The position numbers and the translations under genes are program-made. A stretch of DNA of 64,000 nt from the IMG/VR virus record IMGVR_UViG_3300042868_012479, positions 18,524 to 82,523 of that record; one strand, 5' to 3'. The notes under the pieces were generated by a model, which made no database searches, had not been told where the DNA came from, and saw nothing but the letters and a program-made list of their open reading frames with translations. This DNA comes from a virus. This document shows, one piece after another, positions 1 to 8,196 of the stretch (its first letter is position 1; each line of letters begins with the position of its first letter).

Positions 1-1
1 C

Positions 2-493
2 TCAAAGAAGTTTGCCAAGTGGGATCGCGTTGCTAAGACCCTTCGGGACAACCCAGACTTTCCGGCAGACGGAATCCCCGCCATTCTTGGAGATGCAAAC
101 TTTCACCTTGGGGTTAGCGATTACCTTCGCCCAAATGATTATGGCCTGGCAAAGGTCAAGTGGATCGGCACCGGTGTGATGCTTGTAGCAAGGAGCACAC
201 TGCAAAAGATTATGGCAGACAACCCGGATGACAAGACCATGGTGAACGGAAAAATCATTCACGAGTTCTTCCGGTACGACATGGAGTGGGCCGAAAAAGA
301 TGGAGTAAAATACAAAGACTACGCCGGAGAAGATGTATCTTTTTGCAACCTTGCAAGGAAGTCCGGATTCAAGGTGTACGCAAAGCTTGACGCGCTAACA
401 ACGCATGTTGGGTTTAGCTTGTACCGCTTTGATGCTACGGCAGTAGCTCGTCTAAAGAACGTTCCAAGCCAGCTGGAATCGCAGAAGAAGTAA
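2..493 (+). CDS. Glycosyltransferase, C-terminal part (truncated by window edge)
   Basis: The reading frame is open from the first bases of the window, so the N-terminus lies outside; 163 residues are visible. The segment GTGVMLVARSTLQKI, then YAGEDVSFCNLARKSGFKVY and a closing HVG, is the C-terminal half typical of GT-A fold transferases: the ED pair is the usual catalytic or metal site and the late His the last metal ligand. It would move a sugar from a nucleotide-sugar donor to an unseen acceptor. A second GT-A gene and an epimerase follow 1.2 kb downstream, suggesting a shared sugar pathway for virion or DNA decoration. Its 3' end overlaps the opposing gene by 59 bp. Fold assignment is fairly sure; substrate unknown. 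Confidence 0.7.
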   Translation, partial: SKKFAKWDRVAKTLRDNPDFPADGIPAILGDANFHLGVSDYLRPNDYGLAKVKWIGTGVMLVARSTLQKIMADNPDDKTMVNGKIIHEFFRYDMEWAEKDGVKYKDYAGEDVSFCNLARKSGFKVYAKLDALTTHVGFSLYRFDATAVARLKNVPSQLESQKK

Positions 494-929
494 CCCGGGC
501 CTCTTTTAGGGGATAGGCGTATACAAGCCAGTCTGACCTAATCTCTCGACCAGGAAGGTCCTCCCCTTCAATAATAGGTATGTAAGCGCAAACATTTGGG
601 AGCTTTGATAGTTCCCGCAGTGCCTCATGCGCCTTCTCCCTGGTTGTCTCAAGGATTTGATCAGGCTTGGGTATAAGGCCGATCTTTGACCAGCCAATCA
701 TGTGCTCAGAAACGGCATCGCCAAAATCAAGGGCAACAATCATTGGCTGGGGGAGTATTACCGTTGTGAACTCTTCCTCTGCGCGGATTCCCAAATTATG
801 CAAAATAAAAGAAACGCGCTGCTTGCTAATGCCCATCATCCTGCCAATCTCGTTGGCGGTATAGCCGTCTAAGAAAAGCTCGCCGATTTCTAGGTTCCGC
901 TCGACCTTAATGCCCTTACGAACAGTCAC
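435..929 (-). CDS. Helix-turn-helix protein of unknown target
   Basis: 164 residues from GTG at 929, chosen because GGAGG lies 6 bases upstream; a TTG at 977 would read through the neighbouring gene. Residues 19-40 (FLDGYTANEIGRMMGISKQR) form a clear helix-turn-helix of the sigma region 4 or resolvase type. The rest, including a stretch around IIEGEDLPGREIRSDW, is not recognised. It is the last gene of a three-gene leftward group with overlapping starts and stops, and its tail runs 59 bp into the opposing glycosyltransferase. A regulator or DNA-binding assembly factor is possible; function is inferred only from the HTH. Confidence 0.6.
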   Translation of the reverse strand: MTVRKGIKVERNLEIGELFLDGYTANEIGRMMGISKQRVSFILHNLGIRAEEEFTTVILPQPMIVALDFGDAVSEHMIGWSKIGLIPKPDQILETTREKAHEALRELSKLPNVCAYIPIIEGEDLPGREIRSDWLVYAYPLKEARVTSSAIPAGLERSLDELLP

Positions 930-1086
930 CGCACGCCTCCACAGACCCTTCATGCTCCGGGCACACAAAGAAAGCAATCAAGCAGACTTCACATAGGCGG
1001 GAGACAAGGTGCTCGGCGCACGGGTCGCCACAGCCCTCATCTTTCCACTCAAGGTCGTCCAGGGTCACTTCTGTTCCTGTGGTCAT
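916..1086 (-). CDS. Small cysteine-rich protein
   Basis: 56 residues, starting at ATG 1086 inside an ATGA overlap with the upstream gene and ending 14 bases inside the next one. It has seven cysteines arranged as CGDPC, CEVC, VC and ACGDC, with a His in CAEHL and another in PEH, so it probably binds one or two zinc ions. It shows no signal peptide. The tight overlaps on both sides show translational coupling and argue that this short frame is real. No family recognised. Confidence 0.65.
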   Translation of the reverse strand: MTTGTEVTLDDLEWKDEGCGDPCAEHLVSRLCEVCLIAFFVCPEHEGSVEACGDCS

Positions 1087-1268
1087 GAGCACTTCTTGTG
1101 TCTGTGGATGTAACGCTTAGTGGCCGAGCCGGCCGCGCTAATAACAATTGACAAAATAGTAGTAATTTCATTAGAAAACATAGGCTTGTCGCAAGACGCG
1201 CAGCGTTGGCCGGTCAGGGCCGGAGCCTTTTTCTCTTTGCTTACCGAAGTTTTACCTTTTGGTGCCAT
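1083..1268 (-). CDS. Small basic zinc-finger-like protein
   Basis: 61 residues from ATG 1268, picked for the GGAGGAG ribosome site 2-3 bases upstream. A Lys-rich N-terminus is followed by CASC, a hydrophobic stretch (ILSIVISAAGSA) and HRHKKC at the end, which together could make a Cys/His zinc site across a membrane-like or buried helix. First gene of the leftward three-gene group. Function unknown. Confidence 0.6.
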   Translation of the reverse strand: MAPKGKTSVSKEKKAPALTGQRCASCDKPMFSNEITTILSIVISAAGSATKRYIHRHKKCS

Positions 1269-1498
1269 AGCTCCTCCAGTATTGGCGGAGGGCAGCAATT
1301 ACGGCCCGGCAGTTCGTCCGTCGACGTACCTTGGCCAATTACTCACCCAACCGACTGGGTTGAACCCCCCGCCTCACCTTGGATCAACGTCCAAGGGCGC
1401 CGTATCGCGGTCGGAAGGCGATACCAAACCAAAGTACCGATACCAATAGTCTGGGTCAACAAACGCAAAATCTACGCTAGCTGTGGTATAGTCCAGCC
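1269..1498. promoter_or_regulatory. Divergent intergenic region with extended -10 promoter
   Basis: The 230-bp gap between divergent genes. On the + strand TGG-TATAGT (1484-1492) is an extended -10 box placed exactly 6 bases before the ATG at 1499, so the transcript should start at or next to the start codon. A GCTAGC palindrome lies at 1476-1481. I see no convincing -10 box for the leftward genes. Confidence 0.6.
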
Positions 1499-1726
1499 AT
1501 GAATCAGCACACACCGCCCACGCCTAAGGCAGCGGCAATCTGGTACCTGTGGTCTTCGGCATTTCACATGTCGATGAAGCTTGAGCCGCGATGGCCAGAT
1601 GACCTAGAGCCGTACTCTGTGCAATTTCCCGGAAACTATGATTCGGGAGATTTTGTTCGGCTTTCTGAAGCTGAGGCCCAATGGCTTATTGAAATCAAAA
1701 CTAGGAGGGACCATGGACAGGCGTAA
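1499..1726 (+). CDS. Small protein, probably translated from a leaderless mRNA
   Basis: 75 residues. There is no ribosome site; instead TATAGT ends 6 bases before the ATG, the spacing expected if transcription starts on the start codon. The protein has a Pro-rich start, a Trp-rich segment (IWYLWSSAFHMSM) and an acidic end. Its 3' end overlaps the next gene by 14 bases. Not recognised; it leads the glycosyltransferase-epimerase operon. Confidence 0.65.
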   Translation: MNQHTPPTPKAAAIWYLWSSAFHMSMKLEPRWPDDLEPYSVQFPGNYDSGDFVRLSEAEAQWLIEIKTRRDHGQA

Positions 1727-2369
1727 CCTACTTATTGTGCCCACAAGGAATCGTCCGGAAAGCGCACTAGAGCTTCTTCATGAATTCAATAAAACAGCAG
1801 TGATGTCTGACATTGTTTTTGGGCTTGATGACGACGACGTCAGCGACTACTCTGCAGAAGTCCTTGAGCGCTCCGAGCGCAACCCGAGGCTTCGGATGGG
1901 TGGGACGCTCAACCTTCTTGCAGTTAAGTATGCGGAAAAGTACGACTATTTATCGTTCATGGGCGACGATCACCGGCCTCGAACCAAGAGCTGGGATCTT
2001 CGCCTTGCAAATATGATCGACGAAGGTCCTGGGCTTGCATATGGCAACGACTTGCTTCAGGGGGCAAATCTACCAACAGCTGTGATGATGTCGGCTAGCA
2101 TTGTTGAGGCCATCGGGTACATGGTGCCGCCAGTTTTGGTCCACATGTACATGGATAACTTCTGGAAAGATCTCGGCACGGCGCTTGGCTCGCTCTGCTA
2201 CCGTCATGACGTAGTCATTGAGCATATGCATTACCTGGCCGGAAAATCAACGATTGATGCCGGATACAAAGAGGTCAATCACCAAAGTGTTTATGAAAAA
2301 GACGAAGAGTCTTATCGTAAATATACGGAAAGCCAATTCCAGAAAGATGTAAGGAAAATCCAAAAATGA
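1713..2369 (+). CDS. GT-A type glycosyltransferase
   Basis: 218 residues from ATG 1713, preceded by AGGAGG at ideal spacing; a longer frame upstream lies inside the previous gene. The start NLLIVPTRNRPESALELL is the Rossmann-like donor-binding strand of family 2-like transferases. GLDDDD near residue 36 is the metal-binding DxD, and FMGDDHRP near residue 85 a second acidic motif. The protein is short for the fold but appears complete. It overlaps the epimerase by 4 bases (ATGA), so both are made together and may supply and attach the same sugar. Acceptor unknown. Confidence 0.75.
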   Translation: MDRRNLLIVPTRNRPESALELLHEFNKTAVMSDIVFGLDDDDVSDYSAEVLERSERNPRLRMGGTLNLLAVKYAEKYDYLSFMGDDHRPRTKSWDLRLANMIDEGPGLAYGNDLLQGANLPTAVMMSASIVEAIGYMVPPVLVHMYMDNFWKDLGTALGSLCYRHDVVIEHMHYLAGKSTIDAGYKEVNHQSVYEKDEESYRKYTESQFQKDVRKIQK

Positions 2370-3241
2370 ATATCCTCATTACCGGACACCGTGGATTTGT
2401 TGGCAGGCATTTTCAGAAGTTTTACGAAGAGCAGGGGCACACCATTCTTGGGGTAGACATCGTTGACTCAATGGACGTGCGAAAATTCTTTAGCCTGGCA
2501 AACCACACAAAGTTTGATCTGGTAATTCATCTTGCTGCAGTCGTTGGCGGCCGGGCGAAGATTGAGGGGCATCCGCTATCGGTTGCCGTTGATCTTTCTA
2601 TTGATGCAGAGATGTGGCAGTGGGCCATTAGGACGAAGCAGCCACGAGTTGTGTACTTCTCCTCATCGGCAGCCTACCCAATAAAGCTTCAAACAAAGCA
2701 GTCGCATAAGAAGCTTAGCGAGTCAGACATTAACCTTAACGACATCAGCAACCCAGACCTGACCTACGGCTGGTCAAAGCTTACAGGGGAATACCTGGCG
2801 CAATTCGCGGAGGCAGAGGGCGTGCGCACGCACGTATTCCGACCGTTCTCCGGCTACGGCGAGGATCAGGCGCTTGATTACCCATTCCCATCATTTATCC
2901 AGCGAGGGAAGAATCGAGATAACCCGTTTGTGATTTGGGGCGACGGAACGCAAACGCGGGATTTTGTGCATATTAGCGACATAGTTCGGTGCGTTGACGC
3001 AGCCGTAAAGCAAGATTATGTCGGGCCCTTAAACATCGGCACTGGTCACCCGACAAGCTTCCAGCAGCTTGGAGAAATGGTGGCTAAGGCAGAGGGCTAT
3101 TTCCCCAAGTTCCAATTCCTCACCGACAAGCCCGAAGGGGTGAATTGGCGGGTGGCCGACATATCCTCTATGCTGAAGCTATACACGCCAAAGATTGACC
3201 TTGAAACAGGGATCAAGCGCGCACTTAGCGCAAGGGAGTAG
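2366..3241 (+). CDS. NAD-dependent epimerase/dehydratase
   Basis: 291 residues, a full-length extended short-chain dehydrogenase/reductase. GHRGFVG at residues 7-13 is the GxxGxxG NAD-binding loop; SSSAAYP near 99 gives the catalytic Ser region and YGWSK has Tyr134 and Lys138. GYGEDQ, RDFVH and NIGTG match nucleotide-sugar epimerases of the GalE or GDP-fucose synthase type. It would interconvert an NDP-sugar in the host cytoplasm for the adjacent transferases. Start ATG overlaps the upstream stop. Family assignment is firm; the exact sugar cannot be read. Confidence 0.9.
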   Translation: MNILITGHRGFVGRHFQKFYEEQGHTILGVDIVDSMDVRKFFSLANHTKFDLVIHLAAVVGGRAKIEGHPLSVAVDLSIDAEMWQWAIRTKQPRVVYFSSSAAYPIKLQTKQSHKKLSESDINLNDISNPDLTYGWSKLTGEYLAQFAEAEGVRTHVFRPFSGYGEDQALDYPFPSFIQRGKNRDNPFVIWGDGTQTRDFVHISDIVRCVDAAVKQDYVGPLNIGTGHPTSFQQLGEMVAKAEGYFPKFQFLTDKPEGVNWRVADISSMLKLYTPKIDLETGIKRALSARE

Positions 3242-3242
3242 C

Positions 3243-3662
3243 ATGAAGACTGTTGATTACCCAGAACTTGTAGTTGGTGGAATCTCCGCGCCAAGGGGTA
3301 GCTTTGAGGAAGAGTTTCAAGCGATATTCTCCGAGGCCCTCAATCTTCTCATTCGCAAGCAAGCGCGCTACGGAAATACAAACATTGACCAGCTGGGAAT
3401 TCATGGTGTTGTCAGCAGGATCGCGTTTGACAAGGTCTCACGAGCGCAAAAGTTTCTTCAGGGCCGGGTCATTGATGGCAAAGTGGTCCTTGACGAAATT
3501 GATGGCGAGACAGAAGAATCCCTTGAGGACACCTTGATGGACATGGCAAACTATTCTCTAATTGCAATCTCTCTTCTGCGAGGCACCTGGGGAAAGCCAC
3601 TTGCGCTCGGGGAGACTGACGATCTATTCCTAGAGGGAGAATCTGAGGGCGATAGCAAGTGA
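3243..3662 (+). CDS. Nucleotide-modification-associated (Nmad1-like) protein
   Basis: 139 residues from ATG 3243 with GGGAG upstream. The pattern LLIRKQARYGNTNIDQLG, then GVVSRIAFDKVSR and ESLEDTLMDMANYSLIAISL, resembles the all-helical domain called nucleotide modification associated domain 1 (DUF1599-like), related in shape to MazG-type NTP pyrophosphohydrolases. Acidic residues in ESLEDTLMD could bind metal. This family has been linked by gene context to phage base modification; here it follows a sugar gene pair, which fits modified nucleotides or glycosylated DNA but does not prove it. The role could equally be dNTP pool control. Confidence 0.6.
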   Translation: MKTVDYPELVVGGISAPRGSFEEEFQAIFSEALNLLIRKQARYGNTNIDQLGIHGVVSRIAFDKVSRAQKFLQGRVIDGKVVLDEIDGETEESLEDTLMDMANYSLIAISLLRGTWGKPLALGETDDLFLEGESEGDSK

Positions 3663-4093
3663 GCTCTTTGATGACCTTTGACGACCTTGAGCAAGAGCTT
3701 GAACTCATGTTCCCGGGGACTAGCCGAAAAGTTTCGGCTGACAAACTTGCGGAAATTATGCCTAACTTTACGGCCCGAACCATCCAGGCATATATTTATG
3801 GGCACAGGAATATCGTCGACAGGTTCAAAGACGAGTTTATCCAGGTTCTGCAGGCAAAAAGCCCTGAGCGCGCAAGCGTCCTGCGTGAAAGGTTTGCATC
3901 AAGGCCAAAGGACGTGCAGGAAATTGCTTCCAGCGCTCGGCACACAAAGCTGCAAATGGCGATAGATAAGATGTGTATATCTTGCTCTGGCAATACCCCC
4001 GACGACGGCGGCTACTGCTGGGACAAAACCTGTCCGCTTGCAATGTTTACAAAAATGCCGCTACGGCACGAGGTCCCAGATGAAGATTTTTGA
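3659..4093 (+). CDS. HTH-like protein with C-terminal cysteine cluster
   Basis: 144 residues from GTG 3659 in a GTGA overlap with the previous stop (ATG at 3671 is the alternative). Residues ~25-50 (ADKLAEIMPNFTARTIQAYI) look like a helix-turn-helix. The end carries CISCSG, then GYCWDKTC, a four-Cys set likely to hold zinc. It is part of a run of six tightly packed rightward genes. No family recognised; DNA binding is inferred. Confidence 0.55.
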   Translation: MSSLMTFDDLEQELELMFPGTSRKVSADKLAEIMPNFTARTIQAYIYGHRNIVDRFKDEFIQVLQAKSPERASVLRERFASRPKDVQEIASSARHTKLQMAIDKMCISCSGNTPDDGGYCWDKTCPLAMFTKMPLRHEVPDEDF

Positions 4094-4280
4094 AAGCGAC
4101 AAAGAGGACTATTACCTAATTTTTGAGAAAGAACCCAAGACAGGGTTGACTCTTTGGGCCGTATTTGATACAAGTACTCGAACATTTAAGGCAACGGGTT
4201 TTTCTGAGAAGTGGGACGACGCGGCTGTTCATGCTCGTGAAGTCATGAGGGGGAATGCAAATGAAGCCAAAAACCCTTAA
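4080..4280 (+). CDS. Small hypothetical protein
   Basis: 66 residues from ATG 4080, which sits inside the last codons of the preceding gene and implies coupled translation. Begins MKIFESDKEDYYLIFEKE and contains alternating strands (LTLWAVFDTSTRTFKATG) suggestive of a small beta sheet. No known motif. Confidence 0.55.
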   Translation: MKIFESDKEDYYLIFEKEPKTGLTLWAVFDTSTRTFKATGFSEKWDDAAVHAREVMRGNANEAKNP

Positions 4281-4608
4281 AACAATGCGTGACGCATTTA
4301 GCATGTCCGGATATTCACGTCGCCCAGATACAACCAAGGAAATCCATAACACGAGCGACGACATCTTGGAATTTGTTGACATGATGGCGCACGTAATTTC
4401 TTTGAAGAGCGCTATTGGCGGCCCATCGCAGGGCATGTGCACCATTCAGAAAAACAAGAAAACCTCAAAGCTGCACATGTATGTCGGCGTTACGATTGGC
4501 TCAGACCATCGAGGCTATGCGGCAAAGCACTCGACCCTGGAGGATTGCGAGCTGGCCGCCTACATGTGGATTAACCAAGTTGCTGCTTCATACCAGGCCC
4601 CGGCATGA
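4261..4608 (+). CDS. Hypothetical protein
   Basis: 115 residues. ATG 4261 is preferred over 4255 because AGGGGG lies 7 bases before it. The protein is polar with a central segment (IQKNKKTSKLHMYVGVTIG) and a helical end. It overlaps both neighbours (20 bases before, ATGA after), so belongs to the same operon. Not recognised. Confidence 0.6.
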   Translation: MKPKTLKTMRDAFSMSGYSRRPDTTKEIHNTSDDILEFVDMMAHVISLKSAIGGPSQGMCTIQKNKKTSKLHMYVGVTIGSDHRGYAAKHSTLEDCELAAYMWINQVAASYQAPA

Positions 4609-4961
4609 GCGACGTTGTAAAAAGCGCAGTCCTAAAAATGCTTAAAGATCGAGAAAATACCTGGGTGCCCCAAAGCCTTATCCAAAAAACACTAGGTAAA
4701 GATGAGCGTTTTGCCCCGGCAATTGCCCAGCTGCGAAAAGAAGGTCACGAGATTGCCAATAAACATAGCAGCGTAAATGGCAAGCAGATGTGGGAATACA
4801 TGCTTGTAGCACGAAAGACCGCCATAGCTCCAGGGTGGTACTGTAGCTCCTGCAACGGGCGAGTTGCGCCAGCAGATATGCAAGCAAATACGTTGTCAGA
4901 TCGGCACTCAAACAATTACTGTGTGTCGTGTGCGAAGAAGCGCTTATTTACTCTGAGGTAG
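4605..4961 (+). CDS. Winged-helix-like protein with zinc ribbon
   Basis: 118 residues starting in an ATGA overlap. Residues 1-65 (VKSAVLKMLKDRENTWVPQS, then LRKEGHEI) resemble a winged helix found in small phage DNA-binding proteins. Residues 82-112 hold CSSCNG and CVSCAKK, a treble-clef or zinc-ribbon set. The two modules suggest nucleic acid binding. Sits midway in the operon; partner unknown. Confidence 0.6.
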   Translation: MSDVVKSAVLKMLKDRENTWVPQSLIQKTLGKDERFAPAIAQLRKEGHEIANKHSSVNGKQMWEYMLVARKTAIAPGWYCSSCNGRVAPADMQANTLSDRHSNNYCVSCAKKRLFTLR

Positions 4962-4963
4962 AA

Positions 4964-5299
4964 ATGATAGAAAAAATTGAAGACGTCTTGTACGCTGACG
5001 GGTGGGAAGAGTGCCTTGTTGGGCACGGCACAATCTTTCATGGAAGCGACGGGCCGAAAACCGTAGCCATCTATGACCGAGACAAGATGGTCAGGAAGAT
5101 GGCCCAAGAGATTATTGAGCAGGAGCAGAGCCGCGACCAAGATCAGGCAGAAGACTTTGACCCGTACCTTGAGGCTGACGAATACATCTCGTTCAATGTA
5201 GAGGGGGCATTCATTCAGCCCGGAATGCCGGTATTTGCCACATTTGACGAGCAGGTAGATTTTACTAAGGTAGCTACATGCGAATGCGGGAAATGCTAA
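4964..5299 (+). CDS. Acidic hypothetical protein with Cys-rich tail
   Basis: 111 residues from ATG 4964 with GAGGT upstream. Strongly acidic (runs such as EQEQSRDQDQAEDFD) and ends in CECGKC, a possible metal site. Overlaps the start of the subtilase gene by 22 bases. No family recognised. Confidence 0.6.
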   Translation: MIEKIEDVLYADGWEECLVGHGTIFHGSDGPKTVAIYDRDKMVRKMAQEIIEQEQSRDQDQAEDFDPYLEADEYISFNVEGAFIQPGMPVFATFDEQVDFTKVATCECGKC

Positions 5300-6279
5300 C
5301 AAAGATTATTGCGGCCATCGCAGTGATGGCAATGGCAACGCCCCCAGTCACGCAGCAGGATGTTGTTTTTTCCGGAGAGGACAACTGGGGTCTTGATCGA
5401 ATCTATCAACCGCAAGGTGACGCCTGGATTGGCGGCAGGCTTTTCCGCAGCGATGGTTTTGATTGGGCCGGAGAGGGCTATGGTGGCGGCATTGTTGTAT
5501 ATGTTGTTGATAGTGGCATAAACAATGACCAGCTGTTCAATGACGTGGGCGCCGGTTTTGCCGCAGTAGGCAAATCTACGGCAGACTGCGGAAATCTACA
5601 TGGCACAAAGGTCGCCTCTCTCATTGCTGGAATTGGCTACGGGATTGCCGAGCAGGCAACAATTATTCCGGTGCGTGTGCTGAAGTGCAACGGGGCAGGA
5701 ACGCAAAGCGCCATAGTTGCCGGACTAAAGTGGATATTAGCGAATGCAGACCCCACAGTATCCGTGGTTAACATCAGCGCTGGCGGATCAAAAAATAAGG
5801 CCATCGACGCCGCTGTAAAGAAGTTAACTAATGCCGGAATACCCGTAGTGATTGCCGCCGGGAACAACGGGTCCAACGTAAACCGCTACAGCCCAGCCCG
5901 GGTAAGCTGCACGGAAGACCTTGCAATCTCTGTTGGCGCATCAACACTTTTTGACCTGCCCTGGACAGGTTCAAATTATGGCGACTGCCTAACCCTTTAT
6001 GCCCCAGGGGTCAGCCTGGTTGCATCCTATGGTGCAGGGGACACAAATGTAAACGGAACTTCGTTCTCTGCCCCATATGTCTCTGGGGCAATTGCTGCCT
6101 ACGCATCCTTTTACGGGATTTCAACGGAAGACGCTTTCTATGAAATGGCAAGCTACTTTGATCCGTCAATCACCATCGCGGCCCGAAGGGACACCACCAG
6201 CTCGGTCCTGCAAATGTTCCCCATTGAAGATGATTGGTCTGGCGATTATTGCTGGGAGTATTACGGTTGCTGGCCTTAA
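5278..6279 (+). CDS. Secreted subtilisin-like serine protease (S8)
   Basis: 333 residues. Residues 1-21 (basic start, then IIAAIAVMAMATPP) look like a Sec signal peptide, so the enzyme is probably exported. The catalytic triad is complete: Asp78 in VVDSG, His108 in LHGTKVASLIAG and Ser262 in NGTSFSAPYVSG, with the oxyanion Asn196 in AAGN. No long propeptide is evident, which places it nearer the proteinase K-like branch. Cysteines at 104, 137, 211 and 237 may form disulphides. Its stop shares the palindrome TTAA with the stop of the opposing terminase gene. Possible roles: damage to host surface proteins, processing of virion proteins, or defence against competing phage or host factors. Confidence 0.88.
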   Translation: MRMREMLTKIIAAIAVMAMATPPVTQQDVVFSGEDNWGLDRIYQPQGDAWIGGRLFRSDGFDWAGEGYGGGIVVYVVDSGINNDQLFNDVGAGFAAVGKSTADCGNLHGTKVASLIAGIGYGIAEQATIIPVRVLKCNGAGTQSAIVAGLKWILANADPTVSVVNISAGGSKNKAIDAAVKKLTNAGIPVVIAAGNNGSNVNRYSPARVSCTEDLAISVGASTLFDLPWTGSNYGDCLTLYAPGVSLVASYGAGDTNVNGTSFSAPYVSGAIAAYASFYGISTEDAFYEMASYFDPSITIAARRDTTSSVLQMFPIEDDWSGDYCWEYYGCWP

Positions 6280-7703
6280 TACCTTCGGGCAGAAGTAAAG
6301 TAAAAGCCAGATCCGCCAAGATCAGAAGCGTAAACAAGCGCATCAACCAAGTCGTCATGAGAGCCGTTTGGGAATGCCATCATTTCGGCCTCAAGCTCAT
6401 CAATGCCCGGAGCATTGCTTACGTGGAAAACCTTCCCCCCCTCATACCGTGCCGCAAGCGCCCGTGAGCGCGTCACCTTATCGCGGTCCGGTCGAACGGG
6501 TCGGGCAGGCAGGGTAGTTGCTGAGAGCATTTCTCGCACAAAAGTGCTTTGGTGCTGCACAGCTTCAATGTTTAACGACTCAAAAAATCGAGGATCTTCA
6601 GACTCCGGGTCAAGCCCCTTGATGGCCAAGAGGCGCTGTGGCCAGCCCATGCGTGGGCCACGTGCGTCATTGATGCTTCCGTCGTTGTTGAAGCCGGTAA
6701 GCCAAGCACGATGGCCCTCAGTCAGCCGGGCCTTCCAGGCCCCAACGATGTAAAGGTTATGCTCAGAATCCTCAACTACCTCTACTGCGGAGGTGTAGTC
6801 GCTTCGTTCGCTAGCTGAGGATGCAAGGTCAACGCCAATGCGCCTAGCGCCTTCTGGGACGCGGTCAACCCGCTTAAACCACTCGTATCGGAAGATGTTC
6901 CCGCCCATCGATGTAACGTCATTCTGAAACTGCAACATAAAGATTGGCGTGCCAAGCTCCATGCGTTTCTGCTCCATGTCGGCGACCGTGTACATTTCAG
7001 GCCAAAGGACTTTGTCCTCCTCAAGGGCTCGGCGCTGATAGTGGGCTACATGCTTGGCGATTAGTTCGGCGTAGAAATCATCCTCGTGCCAACGGGTTCC
7101 GATGTACCAGCGTTTTGATTTTGGCACAAGCATTGGGTCAACAACTTGCCAATACGTGTCGCTAGCTTTCTGCCGCTGCATGGCGGTGGCATTTTCCTTC
7201 ATGCCAACCATGTCGTCCGCAAACAAGATGTCAAGACGCGCGCCAGGCTTGATTGATCCAAGGCCGTCGGCGAAACATGTTGAGTCTTTGCCAAGGTTTG
7301 CTCCCTTTACCGTCCAAACTTCATCAGTCCACTTTGAACCAATAACGCCATCTTGTGCCCACGGAAAGATTTCAGCAAAATGCGGGGACTCAATGAGAGA
7401 TTTAATTGCCCTGGATCGAGCAAGCGCGTCAGACATGACGGCAGTAAGAACCCCAATGCGCACTTTTCCTTTGGTTACCCCAATCATCCGAGCAGCCCGG
7501 TGGATAAGCTGAGTAGTCTTTGCGTGGCCGCGAGGCATCAAAACAAGACCACGGTCGTTCTGGTCAAGGAACTGTTCCATTTCTCGCAAGTGGCGAGGAA
7601 AGACCAGGCCGCTCATATACTCGGCAAACGCAGCATCCGATGTTTGCGCCTTGACGCGCAACCATTCCCGATAGCTATTGTTAACGCTCTTCGGCTGTTC
7701 CAT
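6276..7703 (-). CDS. terL: Terminase large subunit
   Basis: 475 residues from ATG 7703 (AGGTGA 7 bases upstream). The ATPase half has a Walker A-like loop LMPRGHAKTT at 55-64, a Walker B ILFADD at 159-164 and the GTRWHEDD motif near 202. The nuclease half begins at RRIGVDLASS with Asp292 as a metal ligand and ends with GSHDDLVDALVYA, the usual last acidic motif. It packages DNA into proheads, docking on the portal. Its start lies 23 bases inside the small-subunit gene, showing coupling. The portal gene is 38 kb away on the other strand, an unusual separation. Confidence 0.93.
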   Translation of the reverse strand: MEQPKSVNNSYREWLRVKAQTSDAAFAEYMSGLVFPRHLREMEQFLDQNDRGLVLMPRGHAKTTQLIHRAARMIGVTKGKVRIGVLTAVMSDALARSRAIKSLIESPHFAEIFPWAQDGVIGSKWTDEVWTVKGANLGKDSTCFADGLGSIKPGARLDILFADDMVGMKENATAMQRQKASDTYWQVVDPMLVPKSKRWYIGTRWHEDDFYAELIAKHVAHYQRRALEEDKVLWPEMYTVADMEQKRMELGTPIFMLQFQNDVTSMGGNIFRYEWFKRVDRVPEGARRIGVDLASSASERSDYTSAVEVVEDSEHNLYIVGAWKARLTEGHRAWLTGFNNDGSINDARGPRMGWPQRLLAIKGLDPESEDPRFFESLNIEAVQHQSTFVREMLSATTLPARPVRPDRDKVTRSRALAARYEGGKVFHVSNAPGIDELEAEMMAFPNGSHDDLVDALVYASDLGGSGFYFTSARRY

Positions 7704-8196
7704 CAATCACCTGAATTTGATCCGTAAGCTCGCTGGCCCACATAGTAAGACGCTTTGCTAGGTCCTCAGGAGCAAGCGTATCAATTTCATGAATGTTTTG
7801 ATTAATCTGAATAGCAACATTTGTACTCCCTGTCTTGATTTGGGCAAACTCATTGGTATATGCGCCCGTGAGCTTTGCCAGTCGATCAATGACTTCAAGC
7901 TGCAACTTCAGAAACATGGCCTCTTCCTTGGTGCCCCGAGCCCGAGCGGCTCCCCCAGCTGCCATTTTCCCAACCAGGTTTGCCCGCTGTATAAGCTCCA
8001 TGCGGCTAGAGGCGGCATCAGGGCCCTCTTCTGACCATTGCTTTCTAATCACATAAATATGCTTTCGCACAGTTTCTGTAGATAATTGCATCGCCGTGGC
8101 GATTTCCGGCAAAGGCACACCTTGGAGGTGCAGGCCCTTAATCTTCTCCCTTAGAGCAGTTAGCTGCTCAGCGCCTACGCGCCCACGCTTTGCCAT
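7681..8196 (-). CDS. terS: Putative terminase small subunit
   Basis: 171 residues. An N-terminal helix-turn-helix (residues ~29-50, VPLPEIATAMQLSTETVRKH) precedes a helical middle and tail, the layout of small terminases that recognise the packaging site. Position directly before terL with overlapping ends is the main support. There is no ribosome site: a TATACT box ends 6 bases before the ATG, so the message is probably leaderless and shares a symmetric -10 with the rightward gene at 8217. No sequence signature beyond the HTH, so assignment rests on synteny. Confidence 0.72.
   Translation of the reverse strand: MAKRGRVGAEQLTALREKIKGLHLQGVPLPEIATAMQLSTETVRKHIYVIRKQWSEEGPDAASSRMELIQRANLVGKMAAGGAARARGTKEEAMFLKLQLEVIDRLAKLTGAYTNEFAQIKTGSTNVAIQINQNIHEIDTLAPEDLAKRLTMWASELTDQIQVIDGTAEER

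Noticed and set aside
1340-1440. Possible tRNA suggested by a GGTTCAA-like stretch on the minus strand
   Set aside because: No acceptor or anticodon stem could be built around it.
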